The position numbers and the translations under genes are program-made. From NCBI RefSeq assembly GCF_049808615.1, contig NZ_JBNCAN010000014.1, positions 1 through 64,000 on the forward strand: a stretch of DNA of 64,000 nucleotides. The letters run 5' to 3'. Positions 1 through 7,868 of this stretch are shown piece by piece (the stretch's first letter is position 1; every line of letters starts with the position of its first letter). This DNA comes from Modicisalibacter sp049808615. GTDB lineage: Bacteria > Pseudomonadota > Gammaproteobacteria > Pseudomonadales > Halomonadaceae. Below the pieces are notes generated by a model. The model was given only the letters and a program-made list of their open reading frames with translations, had not been told where the DNA came from and did not search any database.

Positions 1-93
1 CGGCCTCGCCAGACGCTGGACTGGCGAACCCCACTGGAAGTCTACGCCGAGGTGCTAAAGAAATCCGTCGGCGGACCGAGCACCCTTCAATAG
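1..93 (+). mobile_element. IS30-type transposase, C-terminal end only (cut by window edge)
   Basis: The open frame from the first base to a TAG stop reads RPRQTLDWRTPLEVYAEVL, followed by about ten more residues. This is the typical end of IS30-family DDE transposases, whose last block is an RPRKTLG-x-RTP-x-EV motif. The rest of the gene lies left of the window, so intactness cannot be judged. A second piece of IS30 sequence sits near 6.1 kb, so this flank has hosted more than one insertion. Confidence 0.75.
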
Positions 94-153
94 CGTTGCG
101 CTTGGAACTTGAGACCGCCGTCTTCAGTAAGTGGTTTGTATGGCCATCTGCCG

Positions 154-1521
154 ATGCCCATCATACTCTCGAATAGCGCAAAGTTTAAATTATGGCAACA
201 AAAGCTTGAGGGGGTTGAGCCTTTTAGGGTGACAACTATGAGGCATTGTGAGTCGGCATATAGAGTATTGCATGGTGAGGTGGTCGATGGTGAGTGGGCA
301 GTATTTAATGGGGCTTTTGGAGAGGAGACGCAATTTATAGCTGGGACACTTCCAAAAATAGAAGATGTCTGGGCTGTATGTATCCAAGGTTCGGTATTCG
401 ATTCAATAGCTTATATGTATGGCGTATGCGCTTTTAATGATTTGTGGCAAGAGATAAGGGAATGTTGGTACTTGTCTCAGCCGGAAGATGCGGATGCAAT
501 ATATTGTGATCATCAGTTTTTTTCCAGAAACCCGCAGGCATTTGCTTCTTGGATTAGTGACCACGTTATACAAATGGATCGAACGATTTACGAAAGACAC
601 GATTTTAAAGTGCATGTGGCTGCGGCTTGCACAGTGCTAATTGGTGACATGCTAAATGCAGGCGTGTCACCCTCGTTTATTTTTGGCACTATAGCTAAAG
701 CAGAAGAGTTAGAGCGATTTATTAGTCTTCTTAACAATAAAAAAGATATCCTGCTCCGAGAGTCTGTAAGGGCTGCATTTTGCTGGGATTATTCTGAAGC
801 GAAGAGCATTAGGTCAAAGGTTGATGATTTTTTGGATTCTGAGTTATTGAGGTGTAAAAAATATATCGCAGATAGTCTTAAGCGATGTATTCCCAACATT
901 TCTATTCATTCTGCTGATAGAGATTTTAATAGAGGGGACAGAGAGCTTGTTTACGATGCATGGAACCAAACAAACCAGAATTTTTGGACGTACTTTTCTG
1001 TGTCGCCTGGGGTTAAAGTAAGTTTCTCAAGAAGTGTTTTTCCGGATGTGGTTCAGGTAGGATTTAAAGCGCATGAATCATACTTCTTGTCCGTGAGAAG
1101 CGGGAAGAGACTGCATGGGCTTGACTTTGCTGGTATTGAAGTTGCACGTCAACTGATTAACCAAATTGCTCAGAAGCTAAAAGCTACGGCTGGGTGTCTA
1201 GTTTCTGATATAGGAAAAGATTGTACGTGGTTCATTTCTGAAGAGGATTGGAATGTGCAAGGCTGGGATCGCCTTAAAACCAGATATGGCTTCGATAACC
1301 ATTCAGATTGTACCGTGAGGGTGGGTGGGAAACAGAGCTTTGTTGTAGAAAAAGATGCAGCTGAGTTGATGCTGCATGCATGGGAATTCATGCCATGGTC
1401 TGGAGGAGAGTATCCTGTAGCTGTATATGGTTTTACGGAATTTTCTGAATTTACTACTGGTGTGTCTTCAGTTTATTATAAACTTAATGTTCTCAATCCT
1501 TCTGGCATTCATCTCCTGTAG
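154..1521 (+). CDS. Orphan hypothetical protein, low GC, 455 aa
   Basis: I do not recognise this protein. The frame is open from 109, but the ATG at 154 (MPIILSNSAKF) is preferred because the upstream codons look like run-through from the IS30 flank. There is no signal peptide and no clear membrane segment. The sequence is rich in Trp, Cys and aromatic residues, with no obvious nucleotide-binding or metal motif. Base composition is clearly more AT-rich than the housekeeping genes in this window, with many TTT, AAA and ATA codons, which suggests recent transfer. It sits between an IS30 tail and a 3' tRNA fragment, which is typical island cargo. A defence or phage-interaction role is possible but unsupported by any motif. 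Confidence 0.7.
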   Translation: MPIILSNSAKFKLWQQKLEGVEPFRVTTMRHCESAYRVLHGEVVDGEWAVFNGAFGEETQFIAGTLPKIEDVWAVCIQGSVFDSIAYMYGVCAFNDLWQEIRECWYLSQPEDADAIYCDHQFFSRNPQAFASWISDHVIQMDRTIYERHDFKVHVAAACTVLIGDMLNAGVSPSFIFGTIAKAEELERFISLLNNKKDILLRESVRAAFCWDYSEAKSIRSKVDDFLDSELLRCKKYIADSLKRCIPNISIHSADRDFNRGDRELVYDAWNQTNQNFWTYFSVSPGVKVSFSRSVFPDVVQVGFKAHESYFLSVRSGKRLHGLDFAGIEVARQLINQIAQKLKATAGCLVSDIGKDCTWFISEEDWNVQGWDRLKTRYGFDNHSDCTVRVGGKQSFVVEKDAAELMLHAWEFMPWSGGEYPVAVYGFTEFSEFTTGVSSVYYKLNVLNPSGIHLL

Positions 1522-2158
1522 TTTGACGCTAACATAGTCTGGAGTGGTTCTGTGATCAGGGCGCTTCGAAAATAGAAACAGGCAAATATATGGATTATTC
1601 GCTAGTTACAGTAAGAAAACAGTGGAAGAAGCGAGCGTTTGATTGCAACATTATATCGATAGGTACTAAAAATCAGAGTTTGATAGTAAGCGATCAGCAT
1701 GCCTTTGAGATAAGCAGCCTTGCTTCCGTCAATGGCATGCTACTCGAGAGGGTGAACGAATCCCCAAACAGTACAGCAGCGGTACACACACCAGCTTCGT
1801 GTGCTATCCTCAACCTTCGCTAAGCTACTGATTCCAAAGAACTGTACCTTTCGCTCGATTACGGTCCCTTTCCCTTGGGTATCAGTAACTTATTGTTTTA
1901 AAAGAGAACTCATAATCCCTTGGTCGCAGGTTCGAGTCCTGCTGGGACCACCAACCAGATCCATCATTTCTCCGCTTCGGTATATTTTCCTTCTAGACCT
2001 GGTGTCCGTAGTGTCAAAGTAAAAAGTCTCCCTCCATTGATCTTCGCAAGGCCATTATGAATACTGTTACTGCCAGATCACGCCTCGAGCATTCAGGGGC
2101 CTGCAACTACCAAAGCGTTAACCATTACTTATGACTTTGGCGCTGTTGCCTAGTGAGG
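1522..2158. other. Gene-poor interval holding a tRNA scar
   Basis: No convincing gene is seen in these 637 bases. Short open frames at 1590-1823 and 1801-2022 lack a ribosome binding site and resemble nothing known. The only recognisable feature is the 3' part of a CAT-anticodon tRNA at 1907-1953. The interval separates the low-GC orphan gene from the abiE operon and probably marks an old island boundary. Confidence 0.5.
1907..1953 (+). repeat. 3' fragment of a CAT-anticodon tRNA (probable att scar)
   Basis: The segment contains an anticodon loop CTCATAA, a T-arm GCAGGTTCGAGTCCTGC, the 3' acceptor strand and an encoded CCA. The D-arm and 5' acceptor strand are missing upstream. The 3' half is closest to what I know of tRNA-Ile2 (CAT), though elongator tRNA-Met cannot be excluded. 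A 3' tRNA fragment of this kind is what remains at the far end of an island that used the tRNA as its attachment site. The full gene would then lie left of the window. The identity of the parent tRNA is an inference. Confidence 0.7.
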
Positions 2159-3073
2159 TCAGAACAGCGCTTCCAGTTCTTTACGCTGGGCTATGTGTTT
2201 TTCCGCATTCTGCCCGATCAGCTTGTTCAGGTTGATAAGTTTCCAGCGTACCGCGGGGAGATTGGCAGCTTGCGGGCGCTCAATGGCTGAAAAATCCGGT
2301 TGGCCGTCATGCAGGGTCAGCAGGAAGCGTTTGGTGTCATCATCGAGACGGGACCGGATATCCGCAATCAACTGCGCGCGAATTTCCAGCAGCTCATCGA
2401 GGCGGACCGTGAGCTTCGTCATGCCTTCGAATTCCTGCGCATAGGGCTGGTCAATGTCGATGAAATTCGGGTTCAGCAGTTCATGCACGGGGCGCGGTGA
2501 ACTGGCGATATAGATCAGGAAGGTGCGGAACAGATCGTCGGTCAGGCCTTCATGTTCATAGAGCAGCTTCACGTCATAGAGATCACGCGGATGCTGGCGG
2601 TCAACAGCCGCATGCAATTTGCCACCAAACAGGTCTTCAAACGAGACGATCTGGATTTCCGCATAGCCGAATTCATCTTCGACAGCTTCCGACACCGAAC
2701 GGGTTTGAGGATCGTGTACAACGCCGCGTGTGACCGGTGAGGTTTCGATCTTGATTTCCGCACCGTTGAGTCGTGCCAGCACGCGGGTGGCGCCGCCACC
2801 GCCGCCTTTGATGCGCTGTGTCTGCGCGCCCCTGACGCCGCGCTCGATGGCAGTGGCAATTCGGTCCATCGCTTCATTGATCTCGGCAAGGCTTTCGGCA
2901 CGGTCTTTGACCGGCAAATAGGTCAAGTCGATATCAACCGAAAGACGTGGGAGGTCGCGGTAGAAGAGGTTGATGGCCGTGCCGCCTTTTAGGGCGAAGA
3001 TGCCTTCTTCGGCGACATAGGGGAGGACGCGTATGAGCAGGGCGACCTGTGTCTCGTAAACTTCACGCGCCAT
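2159..3073 (-). CDS. abiEii: AbiEii nucleotidyltransferase toxin, type IV TA system
   Basis: This is a 304-residue member of the AbiEii/AbiGii nucleotidyltransferase family. Motif I appears as GGTAINLF (residues 30-37) followed by the acidic pair DID (47-49). The downstream family motif KLHAAVDRQHPRDLYD (152-167) supplies the conserved Lys, Arg-Asp and Asp. In the family such toxins transfer nucleotides to tRNA or other targets and stop growth during phage infection. The start overlaps the end of the antitoxin gene by 11 bases, so the pair is translationally coupled. The catalytic motifs look intact, and a decayed paralogue of the pair lies at 5.3-5.8 kb. Confidence 0.9.
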   Translation of the reverse strand: MAREVYETQVALLIRVLPYVAEEGIFALKGGTAINLFYRDLPRLSVDIDLTYLPVKDRAESLAEINEAMDRIATAIERGVRGAQTQRIKGGGGGATRVLARLNGAEIKIETSPVTRGVVHDPQTRSVSEAVEDEFGYAEIQIVSFEDLFGGKLHAAVDRQHPRDLYDVKLLYEHEGLTDDLFRTFLIYIASSPRPVHELLNPNFIDIDQPYAQEFEGMTKLTVRLDELLEIRAQLIADIRSRLDDDTKRFLLTLHDGQPDFSAIERPQAANLPAVRWKLINLNKLIGQNAEKHIAQRKELEALF

Positions 3074-3884
3074 CGGTTGTCTCCGTTATCGCAAATTCTT
3101 CCGGCACCATGATGCGATAGCGCGGGTGTATCCTGCCGCCTTTGACCAGAGCCCGGTCGCCGCTGCCGAGGTTGAATTCCTGCGGATCGAGGCGCTTGCG
3201 CCACGGGTGGTTATGGCGGTCGGCAAAGACGAAGAACAGCCGCGTAACCTTGATCTTCCTGCAACTGTGCAACAACGCTGACAGGGTGCGCGGGCGCAGG
3301 GTCGTCAGGCTTTCAAACACCATATCGAGATTGTGGAAGCTCTCATGGCCGGGCAGTTCGTCCATGACTTCCAGGAGGGCCCGTTCGGGTGATGACATCC
3401 TCAGTTGCCAGTCCCAAGGCAGGGTGCTTGCGGCGTTGGAGCCGTCCTTGGCAAGGCCGAGGGCCGGATCGGAGAAGAGGGTCGTGGTACGTGTTTCCAG
3501 AGGTGCGTTCAGCGGTAGCCTGACCAGCCAGTTTGGTGTGCCTTCGCCATAGACCCAAACCGGCGCGTTCCCGCCCAGCGGCAAATAATGGCTGTAGCCT
3601 TGCAGCGCGAGCGCCGTCATGCCACCGATGTGAACATCGTAGCCCATGATGTGCTGCATAGAGAGCAAGCAGGTCTTCCAGTCGATGGTGTCGGATTTTC
3701 CTGCGCCCGGCGCCGGGCGCAGGAAAACGCCGCGGGTCACGCGCTTCAGCCAGCCGCGATCAACATATTTGCGCGCGAGGAAGCGGCTGACTTCATGGCG
3801 TTTCAGCCAGTCAGAATCAACCATGAAGCCGGGAGGGACAGCTTCGAGAGTATTCTTTAGTTTGTCTGCTTTATGTGCACTCAT
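3063..3884 (-). CDS. abiEi: AbiEi antitoxin/autorepressor, type IV TA system
   Basis: This protein of about 273 residues has an N-terminal winged-helix region (roughly residues 20-65, with WLKRHEVSRFLARKYVDRG) and a C-terminal AbiEi domain. In this family the antitoxin represses its own promoter and neutralises the toxin without a stable complex. The ATG at 3884 is chosen. An in-frame GTG at 3893 is the alternative, but a TATAAT box at 3894-3899 lies so close that the transcript would begin at or just upstream of the ATG and could be nearly leaderless. It is followed directly by abiEii. Confidence 0.88.
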   Translation of the reverse strand: MSAHKADKLKNTLEAVPPGFMVDSDWLKRHEVSRFLARKYVDRGWLKRVTRGVFLRPAPGAGKSDTIDWKTCLLSMQHIMGYDVHIGGMTALALQGYSHYLPLGGNAPVWVYGEGTPNWLVRLPLNAPLETRTTTLFSDPALGLAKDGSNAASTLPWDWQLRMSSPERALLEVMDELPGHESFHNLDMVFESLTTLRPRTLSALLHSCRKIKVTRLFFVFADRHNHPWRKRLDPQEFNLGSGDRALVKGGRIHPRYRIMVPEEFAITETTDGA

Positions 3885-3893
3885 AGGTAACAC

Positions 3894-3916
3894 ATTATAA
3901 TAATTTCAAAGAAATT
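3894..3916 (-). promoter_or_regulatory. Probable abiE promoter and operator
   Basis: On the minus strand a perfect TATAAT hexamer lies about ten bases upstream of the abiEi ATG. Just upstream is a perfect inverted repeat, AATTTC-N3-GAAATT (3902-3916), in the -35/-10 spacer region, where an autorepressor would act. There is no good -35 hexamer. A diverged version of this segment survives next to the broken copy at about 5810-5820. AbiEi autoregulation is known for the family; assigning this site is inference. Confidence 0.45.
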
Positions 3917-4186
3917 GCCGCACGGCTATTTAACAAAAAAGATTTTAGTGTACTTTAGGTGCACAAAAATTAAAGATAAAAAAGGATTGAGGGCTCCGCC
4001 AGCTAGAAAAGCAGGGTGGGCGAGCGTGCTGGCACAGGATGATACAAAGGCTGGGACTGCCCTGCAGGAGTTTTGTGGGTACGGGCCCCGCATAGTTATG
4101 CATTGTGCTGCGGGGTAACGCCACGGACGTCCCGTAAGCTATTGAATACACGTTGTCTTGGTGAGCCTGGCAATCCCAAGTGGCGT

Positions 4187-5023
4187 TCAGCGCAGCCGTG
4201 GCAATCCCGCCCACTCACTCAAAAATGCATCGATCCCCTCCAGATAAATCGACTCGCTCTCCAGGAACCCAGTGTTGTGGCTGCCGCCGATGACCAGTAT
4301 GCGCTTGGGTTCAGGGGCCGCCGCATGAACGGCTTCGCCCTCGGCGAACGAAATGATGTCGTCGTCACGGCTGTGGATCACCAGTACCTGTGTCTCGATC
4401 TCCTTGACGTAGGCAATGACGTCATATTCGAAGCACGTCAGCCAGCGAGCCGGCAGGAAAGGATAGAGCCGCTGGGCTAACCCCGGCACCGAGGTGAAAG
4501 GCGACTCCAGAATCAGTGCCGCGGGCCTGGCTTCCCGCTTCAGCTCCCGGGCCAACTCGGCGGCTACTGCCGCTCCTAGCGAGCGGCCGAAAATCACGAT
4601 CTTTCCCGGCTCGATGCCACGCGTCTCGCGCAGCCAACGCCAAGCGGCGCGGGCATCAAGGGCCGTACCCGACTCGGAGGGACGTCCTTCGCTCTTGCCG
4701 TAGCCGCGATAGTCGACGATCAATACCGAAAGCCCGAGCCGGTGGAAGTGCTCGATCGACGCCAAGCGATGCGAGATGTTGCCGGCATTGCCGTGGAAAA
4801 ACAGCAGGTTGCCACGTGGTGCCTCGGCTGGCACCCACCAGGCATCCAGCGTCACTTCATTGTCGGTGCGCAGCTTGACCGATTCCCAGGTCAGGCCGAT
4901 GTCCGCCGGCGTGGCCACATGCTCACGCGTCTGGGGCAGATACAGCAGCCGATCCTGAAAGGCACAGGCCGCCACTACCAGCATTGCATAACCTAGTAGC
5001 AGCCACAGCAATACACGTAACAT
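4187..5023 (-). CDS. Membrane-anchored alpha/beta hydrolase (BEM46-like)
   Basis: This is a 278-residue serine hydrolase. An N-terminal hydrophobic segment (residues 2-22) should anchor it in the inner membrane or act as a signal. The oxyanion strand reads LLFFHGNAGN (73-82), the nucleophile elbow is GRSLG (Ser148), the acidic residue lies in HSRDDD (around 220-222) and the histidine in GGSHNTGF (His249). Together these form a complete catalytic triad in the order typical of BEM46/YfhR-type proteins. The substrate is unknown. It lies between the intact and the broken abiE copies and is probably an original resident of this chromosomal spot. Confidence 0.85.
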   Translation of the reverse strand: MLRVLLWLLLGYAMLVVAACAFQDRLLYLPQTREHVATPADIGLTWESVKLRTDNEVTLDAWWVPAEAPRGNLLFFHGNAGNISHRLASIEHFHRLGLSVLIVDYRGYGKSEGRPSESGTALDARAAWRWLRETRGIEPGKIVIFGRSLGAAVAAELARELKREARPAALILESPFTSVPGLAQRLYPFLPARWLTCFEYDVIAYVKEIETQVLVIHSRDDDIISFAEGEAVHAAAPEPKRILVIGGSHNTGFLESESIYLEGIDAFLSEWAGLPRLR

Positions 5024-5316
5024 GGGTTTGCGCCGTTGACTGGCTTGGGTTTGGCCGGAGCGTTACTCCGGTCTCGTTTACTCGACGTGCAGTCGTTTTA
5101 CCTTCTCAAGTTCAAGACTAGCATTAGCGACGAGCGGCCAGGCAGAACCTCCTTCGGCATGGTGGGTAAGTTCACTCTTCATCGATACCGGCTTTCGGCG
5201 TTTGGATCGTCCGGGCACGGCGATCTTCACGGCTACGCCACGCCCCTCAGGCATCTTTTGAGCAAGCTGGGTTACACCGAACGAGACGGCGTCTGGCAAC
5301 ACCCGGAGCGCCGATA
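5024..5316. other. Unassigned interval with a possible C-terminal gene fragment
   Basis: No complete gene is recognised here. On the plus strand a frame ends with LLSKLGYTERDGVWQHPERR at 5317, which has protein-like composition, but no start or family could be assigned. It may be the tail of a gene destroyed when the second abiE copy inserted or was deleted. Confidence 0.3.
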
Positions 5317-5471
5317 AGTCAGGTCGATATCGACCGACAAGCGGGGCAGGTTACGGTAGAACAGGTTGATGGCCGTGCCGCCTTTCAGGGCGAAGGTGTC
5401 TTCTTCGACGACATGGGAGAGGACGCGCACCAGCAGGGCGACCTGTGCTTCGTAATCTTTACGCGCTATCG
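5317..5471 (-). pseudogene. abiEii remnant (N-terminal ~50 codons, start codon lost)
   Basis: This segment matches the first 51 codons of the intact abiEii at 2159-3073, including KGGTAINLFYRNLPRLSVD. Homology stops right after the DIDLTY motif. The initiator ATG of the intact copy is ATA here, and the C-terminal motif with the conserved Lys and Asp is missing. It therefore cannot encode an active toxin. Confidence 0.85.
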
Positions 5472-5799
5472 CCTGCCTCCGTTCTCGCAAATTCTTCCGG
5501 CACCATGATGCGGTAGCGCGGGTGTATCCTGCCGCCTTTGACCAGAGCCCGGTCGCTGCTGCCGAGGTTGAATTTCTGCGGGTCGAGGCGGTTGCGCCAC
5601 GGGTGGTTGTGGCGGTCGGCGAAGACGAAGAACAGCCGTGTAACCTTGATTTTCCTGCAACTGTGCAACAACACTGAAAGGGTGCGCGGGCGCAGGGTCG
5701 TCAGGCTTTCAAACACCATGTCGAGATTGTGGAAGCTCTTTTGGCCGGGCAGTTCGTCCATGACTTCGAGGATCGCCCGTTCGGGTGATTACATCCTCA
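5459..5799 (-). pseudogene. abiEi remnant (C-terminal ~110 codons)
   Basis: The frame matches the last ~110 codons of the intact antitoxin, beginning around SPERAILEVMDELPG. One codon before this block, the intact TCA serine codon is TAA here, and upstream of that the homology is lost. The sequence jumps instead to a diverged copy of the promoter region, so the DNA-binding half was removed by a deletion of about 500 bases. The high identity that remains makes it a recent paralogue or a near-identical second acquisition. Confidence 0.85.
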
Positions 5800-6014
5800 A
5801 ATATCATTCTCTCAAGGAAATTATCAGAGGATTCTTTGATGGACAGCATCTTTGTGTACTTTTGGGGCACAAAAACTATGAAAAATAAAGGACTAAAAGC
5901 CACCGGACAGCAAGGCAGTGTGGGCGTGTGTGCCGGCGTCAGGGTGCCGCGATGGCCGATATTGCGGGCCGCTGTGAAGTGGAATGCCTCAAGAAGGTTG
6001 GACGCCGCCAAACC

Positions 6015-6206
6015 TCACAATGAAGCCTGCTCAAAGGCCTCCGGGCTGACGCCGCCAAGGTGGCTGTGACGACGCTGTCGATCGTAAAACACTTCGATGT
6101 AATCGAAGACATCGGCGCCTTTCGGGAAATACTGCCGAATCAGCCCATTGACGTTCTCATTGCTGCCTCGCTGACTACGGCCGGTCTCGAGGTGAGTACA
6201 TGTCTG
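6015..6206 (-). mobile_element. Transposase remnant joining IS30-like and IS3-like sequence
   Basis: The minus-strand frame reads RGSNENVNGLIRQYFPKG, an IS30-family block. It runs in frame into DYIEVFYDRQRRHSHLGG and then VSPEAFEQ, the C-terminal signature of IS3-family OrfB. The frame is closed by TAG upstream at 6207-6209 and TGA at 6015. No inverted repeats or intact transposase surround it. The join lies around the residues GADVF, where both families could have similar sequence. It is a dead fragment. Confidence 0.65.
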
Positions 6207-6356
6207 CTATCGTTATTTCTGGGCCGTCTATCGGTCTCTCATACCCTGCGCTATGTTGGTCGGTGAGCCGAGGAGGGGCCGGCGCTGGTTTCCCCGTCTT
6301 TACCTGCTGCTCCAGAGTGCTGCAGTGTTTCTATGAATCCAGCATGGGAGGAATAC

Positions 6357-6476
6357 ATGGTGATCAACGCAAATGACGATATCGAGCAGCGACGAGCGGT
6401 CATCGCGCGGCGGGGGGTGTGCCTGGAATCGGAACGGGTCGGAATCCTCGATGCGTACATGGTGGAGGCAGTATGA
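6357..6476 (+). CDS. Small ORF coupled to the MFS gene, 39 aa
   Basis: An ATG preceded by GGGAGGA at good spacing opens a 39-codon frame (MVINANDDIEQRRAVIARRG...). It ends in an ATGA overlap with the downstream transporter start. The coupling and the ribosome binding site suggest it is translated. It could also be the surviving tail of a longer gene truncated by the rearrangements just upstream. No family is recognised. Confidence 0.35.
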   Translation: MVINANDDIEQRRAVIARRGVCLESERVGILDAYMVEAV

Positions 6477-7756
6477 GGCCTATTTCGAGCACAGGGTTTG
6501 CGCTCCTGGGGGCGGGGCTGATCGCGATCAGCTACGGCATCGCGCGTTTCGCCTTCGGCCTGTTCGTGCCGCCCATTCGCGACGAGCTGGGCCTCACGCC
6601 GTCCGTGATCGGCATCATCGGTGCGCTGCCGCTGATCAGCTTCCTGTTGGCCACGCTGGTCGCGCCGCTCGCCACCCACTATCTCGGTGCCCGCAACGCG
6701 GCGGTGCTCTCCGGTGCCTTCGGCGTCGGCGGTCTGGCGCTGATCAGCCAGGCCACCGGCGCGCTATCGCTCGGTGCCGGGGTATTCGCCTGTGGCATCT
6801 GCACCGGTCTGATGATGCCGGCACTCACGGCCGCCATGCAGGCGCTGGTGAAACGCACACTGCACGGGCGAGTCAGTTCGGTCATGAACGCGGGAACCAG
6901 CATCGGCGTGGTCGTGGCCGTGCCGACGGTGCTGTTCCTGGCCGGTGCCTGGCGTCTCGCGTACGTGTCTTTCGCCGTCCTGGCGGGTATCGGCGTGATC
7001 GCCGCGTGGTTCTTCCTGCCCTCGGTATCGCGGATCACGCCGTCGAACGCCGCGCCTCCGCCGCCGGTCAGCGAGCTGCCGTGGTCACGTCTCGTCAGGC
7101 TCTCGCTGTTTGCCTTCATAATGGGCTTCGTCTCCGCCGCCTACTGGATCTTCGCGCCCGATCTGGTGGTCACCCTCGGCGGCCTGCCACCCGGCGCCAC
7201 CGGGTGGTTATGGCTCGCGGTAGGCATCGCCGGCCTTGGCGGTGCCGTGGTGGCCGACCTGGCCGACCGCAACAACCCGCCCATCACGCATGCGCTGATG
7301 CTGATGATGCTGGCAGCGAGCCTGGCATTGCTCGCTGCCAGCCCCGATCAGTCGGTGCTGGCGGCCTTTTCCGCCATGGTCTTCGGTCTGGCCTACATGA
7401 GTCTGACGGGGCTCTATCTGATGACCGGTATCCGTCTGCTACCGGGCCGGCTGTCGACGGGGCCGGTGCTACCCTTCATGGCGGTCTCGCTTGGACAGGC
7501 GACCGGCTCGCCTGTCGTCGGCTTTCTGGTAAACAAGTTTGGCTACGCCGATGCGTTCGCCATGTTCTCCGCGCTTGGTATCCTGGTGGCCATCCTGTCG
7601 CCATTCTACCCGGGCCACATTGCCCAGGATGATGAGGAGGTTGAGGAAGAAACCGGCCTCCAGGCGGCGTACGATCACCAGCTCCAGAACGAGGAGGGCG
7701 AGCCACTGGAAGAGCCCGTCGAGGATGACGCTGAAAAGCCTGCGGTCAGCTCATAA
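6473..7756 (+). CDS. MFS transporter, YbfB/YjiJ-like
   Basis: This 427-residue inner-membrane protein has about 12 hydrophobic segments. The first helix region carries SYGIARFAFGLFVPP, reminiscent of the YbfB/YjiJ branch of the major facilitator superfamily. It should exchange a small solute across the membrane; the substrate is unknown. The ATG at 6473 is preferred over an upstream in-frame ATG because GGTGGAGG sits just before it. The C-terminus carries an unusual acidic tail (about 35 residues, DDEEVEEETG...), consistent with a halophile proteome. Confidence 0.85.
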   Translation: MRPISSTGFALLGAGLIAISYGIARFAFGLFVPPIRDELGLTPSVIGIIGALPLISFLLATLVAPLATHYLGARNAAVLSGAFGVGGLALISQATGALSLGAGVFACGICTGLMMPALTAAMQALVKRTLHGRVSSVMNAGTSIGVVVAVPTVLFLAGAWRLAYVSFAVLAGIGVIAAWFFLPSVSRITPSNAAPPPPVSELPWSRLVRLSLFAFIMGFVSAAYWIFAPDLVVTLGGLPPGATGWLWLAVGIAGLGGAVVADLADRNNPPITHALMLMMLAASLALLAASPDQSVLAAFSAMVFGLAYMSLTGLYLMTGIRLLPGRLSTGPVLPFMAVSLGQATGSPVVGFLVNKFGYADAFAMFSALGILVAILSPFYPGHIAQDDEEVEEETGLQAAYDHQLQNEEGEPLEEPVEDDAEKPAVSS

Positions 7757-7868
7757 GGGCCGGATATTCCATAGGAACATTTGAGCCGCATGGGCCAGGA
7801 AGAGTTCTTGTTGGCGATATAGAGTGAGTAGCCCATGGCGCTCTCCCGTGCTGTCAGGCCAGGAACAA

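Noticed and set aside
1590..1823. A 77-codon plus-strand open frame
   Set aside because: No ribosome binding site, no family, and it lies in the gene-poor scar region; not supportable as a gene.
4086..4115. CCCCGCA...TGCGGGG inverted repeat between abiE and the hydrolase
   Set aside because: Seven-base arms without T-tract or neighbouring insertion-sequence ends; too weak to call a terminator or mobile-element end.
6373..7632. A 419-codon plus-strand open frame
   Set aside because: It overlaps the MFS gene in another frame, is full of Arg and His residues, and lacks membrane segments; the MFS frame is clearly the real one.
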